Source of the DNA: Burkholderiales bacterium
GTDB lineage: Bacteria; Pseudomonadota; Gammaproteobacteria; Burkholderiales; Thiobacteraceae
Direction of reading: 5' to 3'
DNA: 64,000 bases
Assembly: GCA_023511995.1 (NCBI GenBank)
Contig: JAIMAL010000002.1
Location: forward strand, 62,001 to 126,000
Below are positions 43,733 to 51,004 of this stretch, piece after piece (positions within the stretch are counted from its first letter, which is position 1; every line of letters begins with the position of its first letter). The translations under genes were made by a program, and so were the position numbers. The notes under the pieces were generated by a model. It was not told the origin of the DNA, made no database searches, and saw only the letters and a list, made by a program, of their open reading frames with translations.

Positions 43733-45523
43733 TCAGCCCCGGGCGCCTCCGGACAGGGTGACGAGTGCCCCGGCCTCGGTATTGCCGCTGCTGCCGGTGA
43801 TGCGACTGGGGGCGGGCGTCGGACGTTCCGCTTCGCGGTGGTCGCGGGCGCTCAGGCCGCCACCCCGCCAGGCGCCCCGTAGCGTCGGATTGCGGCTCTG
43901 GGCGGAACGACCTTCGGTACCGGTCACGCGGTCGTTCCGGTCCCAGGCGTCACCGGTGATCTGGCGCGCTCGGCCTTCGCCGGTGATGCGATCCACCTGA
44001 CCGTCGGGGCGGCGTGAGGGGGCGGCGGATGCCGTTTCATCCCTGTAGCGGAACTCCGGCGTGCCGGAGACTAGGCCCACGGCACGGGCCATGGGCCCGG
44101 TGATGCGGCCGTTGTCGCCGTAGGCGCTGCCGGTGATGCGTCGGACCTCGCTGTTGCGCGCCATGCGCGCCGGCGTGGTGATGGAGAAGCCGCTTGACAC
44201 CCTCGGTGCGGGCGGCGTGCCGCAGGCCTCGGCGCTCTGGTCCTCACCCACGTAGGGCGTGCCGCTGACCGGCTGGCATGCGCCGCGCGCGTTGCCGGTC
44301 AGCTTGCTGTCGGGACCGGGCTGGATGCCGGTGACCGCCGGACTGCGGCCCAGACGGGCGCGGTTGATGGCTTCCGCCGCGGCACGCGCGGCGCAGAACT
44401 CCGCGTACTGCTCGGCGCCGATGTAGGCGCTGCCGGTCACCGGCTTGCACGCGCCGTATTCGTCGCCGGTGACCCGGACCGACCGGCCCACCTGGGCGCC
44501 GGTCACGACCTGACCCTTGATGGTGCGCGACACGCCCACTTTGGCCGGCGGCTGGTAAGGTTGCTCGCGGCAGAAGGAAACGAACTCTTCGCTGGGGATG
44601 TAGTCGGTGCCAGTCACACGCTTGCAGGAGCCCTGCTCAACGCCGGTAAGGCTCGGTGAACGACCCAGTAGGGTTCCGGTCACCCTTGCGCCAGCGCTCG
44701 TGTGACTGACTTCCACCTTTTTTGGGGCGTTTCCCTCCTCATTCTGCCCGCTGATCGCGGGCTGGGCACCCGGCTCAGGGGCGGTGCCGCAGAAGTCGCG
44801 GACCTGCTCCGCCGCCAGGTATTCGGTGCCGGTCACGCGCTTGCACGTGCCGTATTCGTCGCCGGTGACCTTGCTGCTGCGGCCCACCTGGGTGCCGGTC
44901 ACACGGTGGCCGCGGCTGGTGCTGGTCACACCCACCTTGGCCGGCGACGGCTCGGGCAGCGTGCCGCAGAAGTCGCGGAACTGCTCCGCGCCCACGTATT
45001 CGGTGCCGGTGATGGTACGGCAGGTGCCGGCCTCGTTGCCGGTGACGCGTGAGGTGCGCTCCACCTGGCTGCCGGTCACGGGGGTGCCGGCCAACGTGGT
45101 GCCGATTTCCACCTTCGTCGGCTGCGGGCGTACCCGGCCGCAGGGGCGGCTGGGGGGTGCGTCGCCGCGCCCTCTCAGAGATTGTTCCATGCGGCGCTGG
45201 CGCGCCGGGGAGAGCGGGAGAGGCGTGAGATTCGCGGCAGGACGGGCTTCCTCGACGCGGGCGGAGAGGGGCTCGCCATGCTGGCAGCCACAGCTTGCCG
45301 CGTCGGCGTTTTCGCCGGCTGTAGGCGCGGCCGGGTTGGCTGCGACCGGCGCGGCGGCGCTGTTGCGCGCGGCAAGTCGGACCGCGGTGGCGCTTGCCGG
45401 TCCGCTGGTGATGGGGCCTGGGGTGGCGCCCTTCCCTTTGAGGGAGAGCGCGCGGCGGCGGGCGAGAGCCGCTTCTCGGCCGCTGAGGGCTTCACCCGGG
45501 GGGGTTGCAGTCGCTTGGCTCAT
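43733..45523 (-). CDS. csoS2: CsoS2, carboxysome assembly scaffold (compact)
   Basis: This is a 596-residue disordered scaffold. Two N-type RuBisCO-binding motifs are visible (SGREAALARRRALSLKGKG at 14-32 and LSPARQRRMEQSLRGRG at about 103-119). Four full M-repeats (K-V-x-x-S/T-x-T...VTG.Q/L-G-R-S...VTG.E.G.CK.VTGT.Y...FC) and a partial fifth follow. The C-terminal region ends in the conserved SRITGSSGNTEAGALVTLSG peptide that contacts the shell. It is shorter than the roughly 750-870 residues usual for CsoS2. It is first in the cso operon and divergent from cbbR2. A candidate -1 frameshift site lies at codons 268-269. Confidence 0.96.
   Translation of the reverse strand: MSQATATPPGEALSGREAALARRRALSLKGKGATPGPITSGPASATAVRLAARNSAAAPVAANPAAPTAGENADAASCGCQHGEPLSARVEEARPAANLTPLPLSPARQRRMEQSLRGRGDAPPSRPCGRVRPQPTKVEIGTTLAGTPVTGSQVERTSRVTGNEAGTCRTITGTEYVGAEQFRDFCGTLPEPSPAKVGVTSTSRGHRVTGTQVGRSSKVTGDEYGTCKRVTGTEYLAAEQVRDFCGTAPEPGAQPAISGQNEEGNAPKKVEVSHTSAGARVTGTLLGRSPSLTGVEQGSCKRVTGTDYIPSEEFVSFCREQPYQPPAKVGVSRTIKGQVVTGAQVGRSVRVTGDEYGACKPVTGSAYIGAEQYAEFCAARAAAEAINRARLGRSPAVTGIQPGPDSKLTGNARGACQPVSGTPYVGEDQSAEACGTPPAPRVSSGFSITTPARMARNSEVRRITGSAYGDNGRITGPMARAVGLVSGTPEFRYRDETASAAPSRRPDGQVDRITGEGRARQITGDAWDRNDRVTGTEGRSAQSRNPTLRGAWRGGGLSARDHREAERPTPAPSRITGSSGNTEAGALVTLSGGARG
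44637..44740 (-). promoter_or_regulatory. Candidate -1 programmed ribosomal frameshift cassette in csoS2
   Basis: On the coding (minus) strand: an internal SD-like GAGGAGG (44740-44734), a 10-base spacer, and the slippery heptamer A-AAA-AAG in the zero frame (44723-44717). A candidate stem follows, GTCAC pairing with GTGAC about 10 bases downstream, containing GCGC/GCGC. This is the layout of E. coli dnaX. A -1 slip would add 26 codons and end at TGA 44639-44637, giving a protein of about 295 residues. Halothiobacillus csoS2 is known to use -1 frameshifting to make CsoS2A and CsoS2B. Confidence 0.65.
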
Positions 45524-45699
45524 ATCCGATTGCCTTATGGTTCAGAAGTTGATCATTAGCTACCGTTGGTCGGGCACTTGCGCTGAATAAGCGTTTGTTG
45601 CCAACTATAGGGAGATAAGTGCATAATCAAAAATGAATAATTCTTATCGTTTCCATTCATCTTTATGAATGATTTCACTCAGTCAGAAAGGACTCGGTC
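45524..45699. promoter_or_regulatory. csoS2 / cbbR2 divergent control region
   Basis: This is a 176-base AT-rich intergenic region. It holds a perfect 7-bp dyad CATTCAT-CTTT-ATGAATG (45654-45671), a GATAAG (45613-45618) / CTTATC (45643-45648) pair, and TCTTATCGTTTCCAT (45642-45656), which recurs with one mismatch upstream of dabB1. These are candidate CbbR2 binding sites. No RuBisCO genes lie here. Confidence 0.65.
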
Positions 45700-46650
45700 A
45701 TGAACGTGACGTTTCGCCAGCTGCGCGTACTCGAAGCGGTGGCGCGCCATTCCAGCTTCACCCGCGCCTCGGAGGAGCTGCATTTGACCCAGCCCGCCGT
45801 CTCGACCCAGATCAAGCAGCTGGAAGAAGAAGTCGGCCTGCCCCTGTTCGAGCAGATGGGCAAGAAGATCTTTCTCACCGAGGCGGGCAAGGAGGTCTAC
45901 GCCTTCAGCCGCGCCATCGCCCAGCAGTTCCGTGACCTCGAGTCGGTACTGGACGACATGAAGGGCGTCAAACGCGGCACCTTGGCGCTCACCGTCACCA
46001 GCACCGGCAAGTACTTCGCCCCTTATCTCCTCGCGGCATTCACCAAGCGCCATCCCGGCACCCAGGTGCATCTCGAGGTCACCAACCGCGAGGAGCTCGT
46101 GCGACAACTGCACGACAACGTGCCGGACATGGCCATCATGGGAACACCGCCCGACAACATCGAAGTGCAGGCGCAGGCCTTCATGCCGAATCCCCTGGTG
46201 ATCATCGCACCCCCCGACCATCCGCTGGTAGGCAGCTCCCGCATTCCGTTGAGCCGCCTCGTGGAAGAGAACTTCATCCTCCGTGAGCGCGGCTCGGGCA
46301 CACGCAATGCGGTCGAACGCTTCTTCCAGCAGCGCGGCCTCAAGCTCAACACCTCGATGGAAATGAGCCGCAACGAGGCCATCAAGCATGCCGTGATGGC
46401 CGGCCTGGGCCTCGGCATCGTGTCGCTGTACACCCTGGAATTCGAGCTGGCGCTCAACCGCATCGCCCTCCTGAGCGTGGAGGGCTTTCCGATCATGAAG
46501 GAGTGGTACCTGGTCCACCGTAGCGGCAAGCGCATGTCGCCCATCGCCCAGGCCTTTCACGATTTCGTGCTGAACGAAGCGGAGCGGATCATGCAGCTGC
46601 CGCAACCGCGACCAGTGACGCGGTCCAACCGGCGCGTTACCCGTTCCTGA
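45700..46650 (+). CDS. CbbR2, LysR-type regulator divergent from the carboxysome operon
   Basis: This is a 316-residue LysR protein (MNVTFRQLRVLEAVARHSSFTRASEELHLTQPAVSTQIKQLEEEVGLPLFEQ). The effector domain has the CbbR-like segments FILRERGSGTRNAVERFFQQRG and MSRNEAIKHAVMAGLGLGIV. It is a clear paralogue of the genes at 36264 and 58395. It has a basic C-terminal tail (VTRSNRRVTRS). Divergence from csoS2 suggests it controls carboxysome and perhaps dab1 expression. Confidence 0.93.
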   Translation: MNVTFRQLRVLEAVARHSSFTRASEELHLTQPAVSTQIKQLEEEVGLPLFEQMGKKIFLTEAGKEVYAFSRAIAQQFRDLESVLDDMKGVKRGTLALTVTSTGKYFAPYLLAAFTKRHPGTQVHLEVTNREELVRQLHDNVPDMAIMGTPPDNIEVQAQAFMPNPLVIIAPPDHPLVGSSRIPLSRLVEENFILRERGSGTRNAVERFFQQRGLKLNTSMEMSRNEAIKHAVMAGLGLGIVSLYTLEFELALNRIALLSVEGFPIMKEWYLVHRSGKRMSPIAQAFHDFVLNEAERIMQLPQPRPVTRSNRRVTRS

Positions 46651-46775
46651 GCTCATTGGGTTTCCTGACTGGCCTCCGTGTTCGGTGCTCTCTTTCCCGC
46701 ACAGCGATAGCGGCTCCGTGGTTCAGCGTTTCAGGCTCACCGTGCCACCGTGTCTCTCAGGTGACGAGACCCGAC

Positions 46776-46792
46776 GCCATCCTCGGGATGGC
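46776..46792. terminator. Hairpin between convergent cbbR2 and CPII genes
   Basis: A perfect 7-bp inverted repeat GCCATCC-TCG-GGATGGC lies in the 167-base gap between the cbbR2 stop and the CPII stop. No U-run follows on either strand, so it may be only a weak or Rho-assisted terminator. Confidence 0.35.
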
Positions 46793-46817
46793 TCGCCGAG
46801 TCCAGAGGGGAGGCCGG

Positions 46818-47144
46818 TCAACTCTTGAACTTCACCAGGCGCGTGACCTGGATGTCGGAGATGAAGAACACGCCCGAGTGCTTGTCGAAAAACGGCGCGA
46901 AACCTTCCAGGATCGGCTCCACCAGTTCCGCGGGAACGGCCACGATGATCATGATCAGCACGGCGTCCTCGTTGAACATGAGGTGGCCCTCGTGAAATCC
47001 GTGCCGGCCCTTGCCGGAGAGATTGCCGACGATGGTGTAACCGGTCACGCCGGCGCGGTCCAGCAGGTCGGTGGCGAACTCCTTATGCGCGCCTTCGATG
47101 ATGATTTCCAGCTTTTTGAGGGGACTGAGGTTGAGGTTGGTCAT
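46818..47144 (-). CDS. CPII, carboxysome-associated PII-like bicarbonate sensor
   Basis: This is a 108-residue PII-like protein starting at ATG 47144, which overlaps the dabA1 stop (ATGA). The fold is recognisable from PLKKLEIIIEGAHKEFATDLLDRAGVTGYTIVGNLSGKGRHG, a T-loop region GFHEGHLMFNEDAVLIMIIVAV and FFDKHSGVFFISDIQVTR. It lacks the uridylylated Tyr T-loop of GlnB. Its closest known relative by memory is CPII of Thiomonas intermedia, which binds ADP/AMP and bicarbonate. It probably regulates inorganic-carbon uptake by DAB1 or SulP. Confidence 0.88.
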   Translation of the reverse strand: MTNLNLSPLKKLEIIIEGAHKEFATDLLDRAGVTGYTIVGNLSGKGRHGFHEGHLMFNEDAVLIMIIVAVPAELVEPILEGFAPFFDKHSGVFFISDIQVTRLVKFKS

Positions 47145-50100
47145 AGAGAGCGCTCCTGGGTTTCGATGGCGGTGTCGGGGGTGAGCACGCCGTGCTGCTG
47201 CCATGCGCCGTCCTCGAACACATGCAGCGTCTGGGTGTCCGGGTCGACGACGGCCATGCGCACCCAGCCGTTATAGACAAGAGTGCGGACGTTGCTGACG
47301 GCCTCGATCGCCCGCCGGGCGTGCTCGAAGGGCGCCTCGATCAGGGTCAGCAGACGCAGTGGCTGGTGGTAGGGCGCGCCGTCCTTGAGCACCGTCTGTG
47401 CCGGCAGCCCGGTGCGCAGGTCCGAGAGGTTGCCGGTCATGACACCAAAGCGTCCTGCAACGTTGTGGTAGACCTTGCTACCGCTGCCGTAGTGGGCGTT
47501 GTCCACGGTGGAGAAGTAGTGCTCCATGTTGATCCACTGGCCCACCACCAGCGGGCCGGAGAGGATGTTTTCCAGCAGGCGTCCCTTCGGATCGCAGCGA
47601 TGGTCGTAGGAATGCAGGAACACCCGGCCGTCGAGGTTGAGCTTTGCGGTGAGATGGCGGCGGCCAATGACGAAGGCGGCATTGCCAGACAGGCCCCACT
47701 CCGGCCGCACCTGCGACCAGTCCAGGGCATTGCGGCGCGCCTCGCGAAAGGCACGCGCCGGATCGCTGCTGTGCCCGTTTTGCGTCGGCTCCAGCGTCGG
47801 CATGCGCTCCGCCGCGGCCAGGCGCGACGCGGCCTGCAGACCGTTGTTGAGCCGCTCGAGGTAGAGCAGGTGGCTTGGCGGCAGCAAGTCGAGGTCATAG
47901 AGCCGGAGCTCGTCGGTGGTGGTGTTGTGGAAGGCGGGGATGAACCAGGTGTCGTCGGCAATGGCAATGCCCTGGGCGCGCAGGCGCTCGCGCACCGCCG
48001 GCTTGTTCGCCATCTGCGCCAGTACCCGCGCGTTGACGATGCCGTGGTTGCCACCACAGGCGCCGCAGTCCAGCGCCGACTCATAGGGGTTGTTTTCGGA
48101 GGTGCTGCCGTGGCCGACCAGCAGCACGAAGCGGGAGAAGCCGGAGGTGAGACCGATGGAGCGCAGCGCGGTGCTGACGAAGTGCACCTGCTCGTCCAGA
48201 CTGAATCCGATCCGCCCCAGGCGCTCCAGCTGGATCTGCGCATAGCCGCGATTGATGCGGTACACCTGCTGCAGGCGGGCGATGAACCTCTCTTCGGTCT
48301 CGGCATTTAGCCCAAAGGCCGCAGCGAAGTTGGTCGGCCCCGTGCGGTTACCCAGCGCCACCTCGCGCAGCTCGCGGATCATGTCGTCGGTGAGTGCCTC
48401 GCGCTGGATGTTGAGCTCGCGGCCGACGGCCCTCACGATCATCGCCCGCTGCAATGAGCGGATGATCGAGTCAGCCTGCTCGCGTGAGAGCTTGTCCAGC
48501 ATCAGGCGGCTGTCCGGCTTGTCCGGCTGCAGGCGGCTACGCCAGCGGTTGTAGGTCAAGGGCGCGAGGGTCTTGCCGAACATGTCCAGGCCGAACAGCA
48601 GGCCGATGGCCTCCACCGTGATGAAGGGCGACAGGATCGAAGCCTTCAGGTCGTGGACGACCTGTTCCAACACCGAGACGAAGGCCTCCTGATCGGCACT
48701 GCGCGCGATGGCGAGCTCCAGCACCAGGTTCTTGGGCGTGACCACCACTGGGCAGAGATGGGTCTCGCTGCCCTTATCCAGGCCGATGAAGCTCAACGGT
48801 ACGCCGAAAAAGCCGGCAATGCCAAACGTCTGATAGTCGCCCACCTTCTCCAGATGGCGGCGGATGCGCTCGGAGCGCACATCGATGCAGAACAGCACCT
48901 GCGCAAACGGGCGTTTGTCCCGCGTCGGGGCAGGTGCGAGGTTCAGCCCGGCCAGCAGCCGATTCCTGTACTTCGCTTCCGCTGCGGCCAGCCACATCGG
49001 GCCCTCCGCCGCCTCAAAGCGGACGAGGGTGGCGCACAGGCGCTCGATGCCGTCCGCATCGAGCTCAATCAGCGCCTCCCCCTGGCCCGCCTGGGCCGCC
49101 AGCTGTCGCAGACGCGCGGCCCAGTAGCAGGCTTCGTGTTCCCGTTTGCGGGCGACATAGACGGGCAGCAGGCGGGAAAGACGCTTTCGGCGACCGTCGG
49201 CGAGTGCCTCCTCGACCGCGTGCGCCAGTTCCGGCAGCACATGGCCGCCATGAAACTCGCGCCGCAGCCAGGCTTCCTCCGGGTGTTCCTCGACAAAGCG
49301 TGCCAGCGCCGGCAGGGTCGCCGGCGTGTTTCTGCGCTGGGCGTGCTCGCGCAGCAGCGCCAGGGCCAGTACCAGACGGATGGCGAGATAATCCACTAGG
49401 TCGGCCGGGCAGCTGCGGCTCCAGTGGTAATGCTTGGCGCCGGCACGCCAGCGGATGAATCCAGCCCAGCCGTGCAGCCGGGTGAGCTCGCAGGTGAAGG
49501 TGTCGGTCCAGTCGTCCTCGGGAACGCCCAGCTCTTCCATCACGTGGCTGATGAGACCCTCGGGGCTGTCGTCGACCGCCAGGATCTGTTTGATGTGCAG
49601 GCCGCGGATGAACAGCCGCAGGTTGTGGCGGGCCACCGCGCTCCAGGCCGCGAACAGGCCCCGCTCGCGCCCCGGCATCTGCCACACCGACTGGCCTTCG
49701 TCGAAAAAGTCGAGACAACTTCTGATCACCAGCTCGTCTAGGGTCGCGCCAATGTCAGTGCCGAACAGCTGGTCGACGAGGGTGTACACCGGTCGGCCCG
49801 GCGGCATGGCGGCGCGGACCCGCGCCGCCAGCGCCGCAGGCGTGATCGCGGCCGGCGGCAGGGAGCGGCCTGCGAGCGAGGCGTGAATGTCGCCCGCGCT
49901 GGCAAGCGAGGGCGCGGCGCCGATTTCCTGGGCCTCCTTCGTGAGCAAACTCATCAGCAGGCGCTGCAGGTCAAGCCCGGGAATCGGCGCCACCTCCGCG
50001 ACGAAGCGTTTCACCTCCCGCGCCAGCACGCCGGCATCCACCTTGCCCTCGGCCAGGTAGCGCTGTTGCAGGGCGCGGGGCAGGTAGCCGCGCGCCCGGA

Positions 50101-50266
50101 ACAGCCGCTCGCCCTGGGCCACCGCCTGCGCAAACGGTAGGTGCTCCAGGCCGTGCAGAGGGTTATGGTGGATGAAGGTGCGCATGGGCCAGAAATAAGG
50201 GATGGGCTCCCCCGCCACCTGCACCATGGCGCGAATCTTGAGGCGGCGTCCCAGGGAGAGGCTCAC
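47141..50266 (-). CDS. dabA1: DabA1, DUF2309 carbonic anhydrase-like subunit of the DAB1 inorganic-carbon pump
   Basis: This 1041-residue protein starts at GTG 50266 (GTGA overlap with the upstream gene). The beta-CA-like zinc site is Cys460 and Asp462 (VLFCIDVRSE) plus His719 and Cys734 (LLVGHGSTSENN...ALDCGACGG). DabA couples vectorial CO2 hydration to the cation flux through DabB, accumulating bicarbonate. It is longer than DabA2 (826) because of N-terminal and mid-region insertions, as in the DAB1 type. It is followed by CPII. Confidence 0.94.
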   Translation of the reverse strand: MSLSLGRRLKIRAMVQVAGEPIPYFWPMRTFIHHNPLHGLEHLPFAQAVAQGERLFRARGYLPRALQQRYLAEGKVDAGVLAREVKRFVAEVAPIPGLDLQRLLMSLLTKEAQEIGAAPSLASAGDIHASLAGRSLPPAAITPAALAARVRAAMPPGRPVYTLVDQLFGTDIGATLDELVIRSCLDFFDEGQSVWQMPGRERGLFAAWSAVARHNLRLFIRGLHIKQILAVDDSPEGLISHVMEELGVPEDDWTDTFTCELTRLHGWAGFIRWRAGAKHYHWSRSCPADLVDYLAIRLVLALALLREHAQRRNTPATLPALARFVEEHPEEAWLRREFHGGHVLPELAHAVEEALADGRRKRLSRLLPVYVARKREHEACYWAARLRQLAAQAGQGEALIELDADGIERLCATLVRFEAAEGPMWLAAAEAKYRNRLLAGLNLAPAPTRDKRPFAQVLFCIDVRSERIRRHLEKVGDYQTFGIAGFFGVPLSFIGLDKGSETHLCPVVVTPKNLVLELAIARSADQEAFVSVLEQVVHDLKASILSPFITVEAIGLLFGLDMFGKTLAPLTYNRWRSRLQPDKPDSRLMLDKLSREQADSIIRSLQRAMIVRAVGRELNIQREALTDDMIRELREVALGNRTGPTNFAAAFGLNAETEERFIARLQQVYRINRGYAQIQLERLGRIGFSLDEQVHFVSTALRSIGLTSGFSRFVLLVGHGSTSENNPYESALDCGACGGNHGIVNARVLAQMANKPAVRERLRAQGIAIADDTWFIPAFHNTTTDELRLYDLDLLPPSHLLYLERLNNGLQAASRLAAAERMPTLEPTQNGHSSDPARAFREARRNALDWSQVRPEWGLSGNAAFVIGRRHLTAKLNLDGRVFLHSYDHRCDPKGRLLENILSGPLVVGQWINMEHYFSTVDNAHYGSGSKVYHNVAGRFGVMTGNLSDLRTGLPAQTVLKDGAPYHQPLRLLTLIEAPFEHARRAIEAVSNVRTLVYNGWVRMAVVDPDTQTLHVFEDGAWQQHGVLTPDTAIETQERSL

Positions 50267-51003
50267 AGTCCACCCCCTGTCAGATAGAGGCCGGCGGCGG
50301 CGAACACGCCAAGGGCACCAAAATACGCCAGCGCGGCGGCGCCGCCGAGGTCGGCGGCCGGACCCGGGTATTCGTCACCGGCCACGAAGCCTTGCAGCAA
50401 ACGGGTCGCCGCCCAGCCCCACACCAGCCAGATCGCGAGCACGGCGAGGACGGCCGCGCCGGCGAGCGCGTGCAGCAAACCGAGCAGCGCGAAGAAACCC
50501 GGAAAGGGCGGCGTGGCCACTGCCGCCAGCGCGATCACCACCAGCAGCGCGGAAAGCCGCGGCAGACGACCGGCGAGGCCGCCCGGCAAGCCGGCATAGG
50601 CCGCGCCTAGACGCCGCGCCAGCGGGGCGACAAGCAACGCCAGCAGCGCCGCCGGCAGGCTGAGCCAGAACGCGAACTGGTGCAGCCTGGCCATTTCCCC
50701 CTGCGCCGCCAGGCCCCAGGTCAGCGCCAGCGCCGAACTCGCCAGGAAACCCGCCCACAGGCCGAGGTCGCGCACGGTGAGCAGGCGCAGGGCGTAGAGC
50801 GCGGAGGTCGCCAGCGCCCAGTAGGTGAAGGCGGCCGGCACCGGCTGCGGCGCATTCTGCAGCAGCAGCACGCCGATTTGCGGCCACGCCAGGATGAGCA
50901 CGCTGCGCGCCAGCGGATGGCGCACCAAGGTGAGCGCGGCGTTGAAGAGGATGCTCAGCGGAAACAACGGCAAGAAGAGGCCAGCGGCGAGGAGCAGCGT
51001 CAT
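50263..51003 (-). CDS. Membrane protein resembling half of a NuoM/MrpD antiporter subunit, in the dab1 operon
   Basis: This is a 246-residue very hydrophobic protein with about seven membrane segments. The segment VVIALAAVATPPFPGFFALLGLLHAL recalls the conserved 'PP..GF..K' helix of proton-conducting NuoL/M/N subunits, but the family's lysine and glutamate positions are not obvious. It starts 1 base after the dabB1 stop and overlaps dabA1 (GTGA), so it is an integral part of the operon. Likely an accessory membrane subunit; function not established. Confidence 0.75.
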   Translation of the reverse strand: MTLLLAAGLFLPLFPLSILFNAALTLVRHPLARSVLILAWPQIGVLLLQNAPQPVPAAFTYWALATSALYALRLLTVRDLGLWAGFLASSALALTWGLAAQGEMARLHQFAFWLSLPAALLALLVAPLARRLGAAYAGLPGGLAGRLPRLSALLVVIALAAVATPPFPGFFALLGLLHALAGAAVLAVLAIWLVWGWAATRLLQGFVAGDEYPGPAADLGGAAALAYFGALGVFAAAGLYLTGGGL

Positions 51004-51004
51004 G

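Noticed and set aside
43733-45200. Regular repeats suggestive of a CRISPR array or DNA repeat cluster
   Set aside because: They are the in-frame VTG/CK peptide repeats of CsoS2, not identical direct repeats with unique spacers.
45524-45699. Possible remnant of cbbL/cbbS upstream of csoS2
   Set aside because: Both strands were read in this AT-rich stretch; no piece resembling either RuBisCO subunit was found.
50263-51003. The 246-residue membrane gene as a broken nuoM/mrpD pseudogene
   Set aside because: The frame is intact and joined to both neighbours by a 1-base gap and a GTGA overlap, which argues for a maintained gene.
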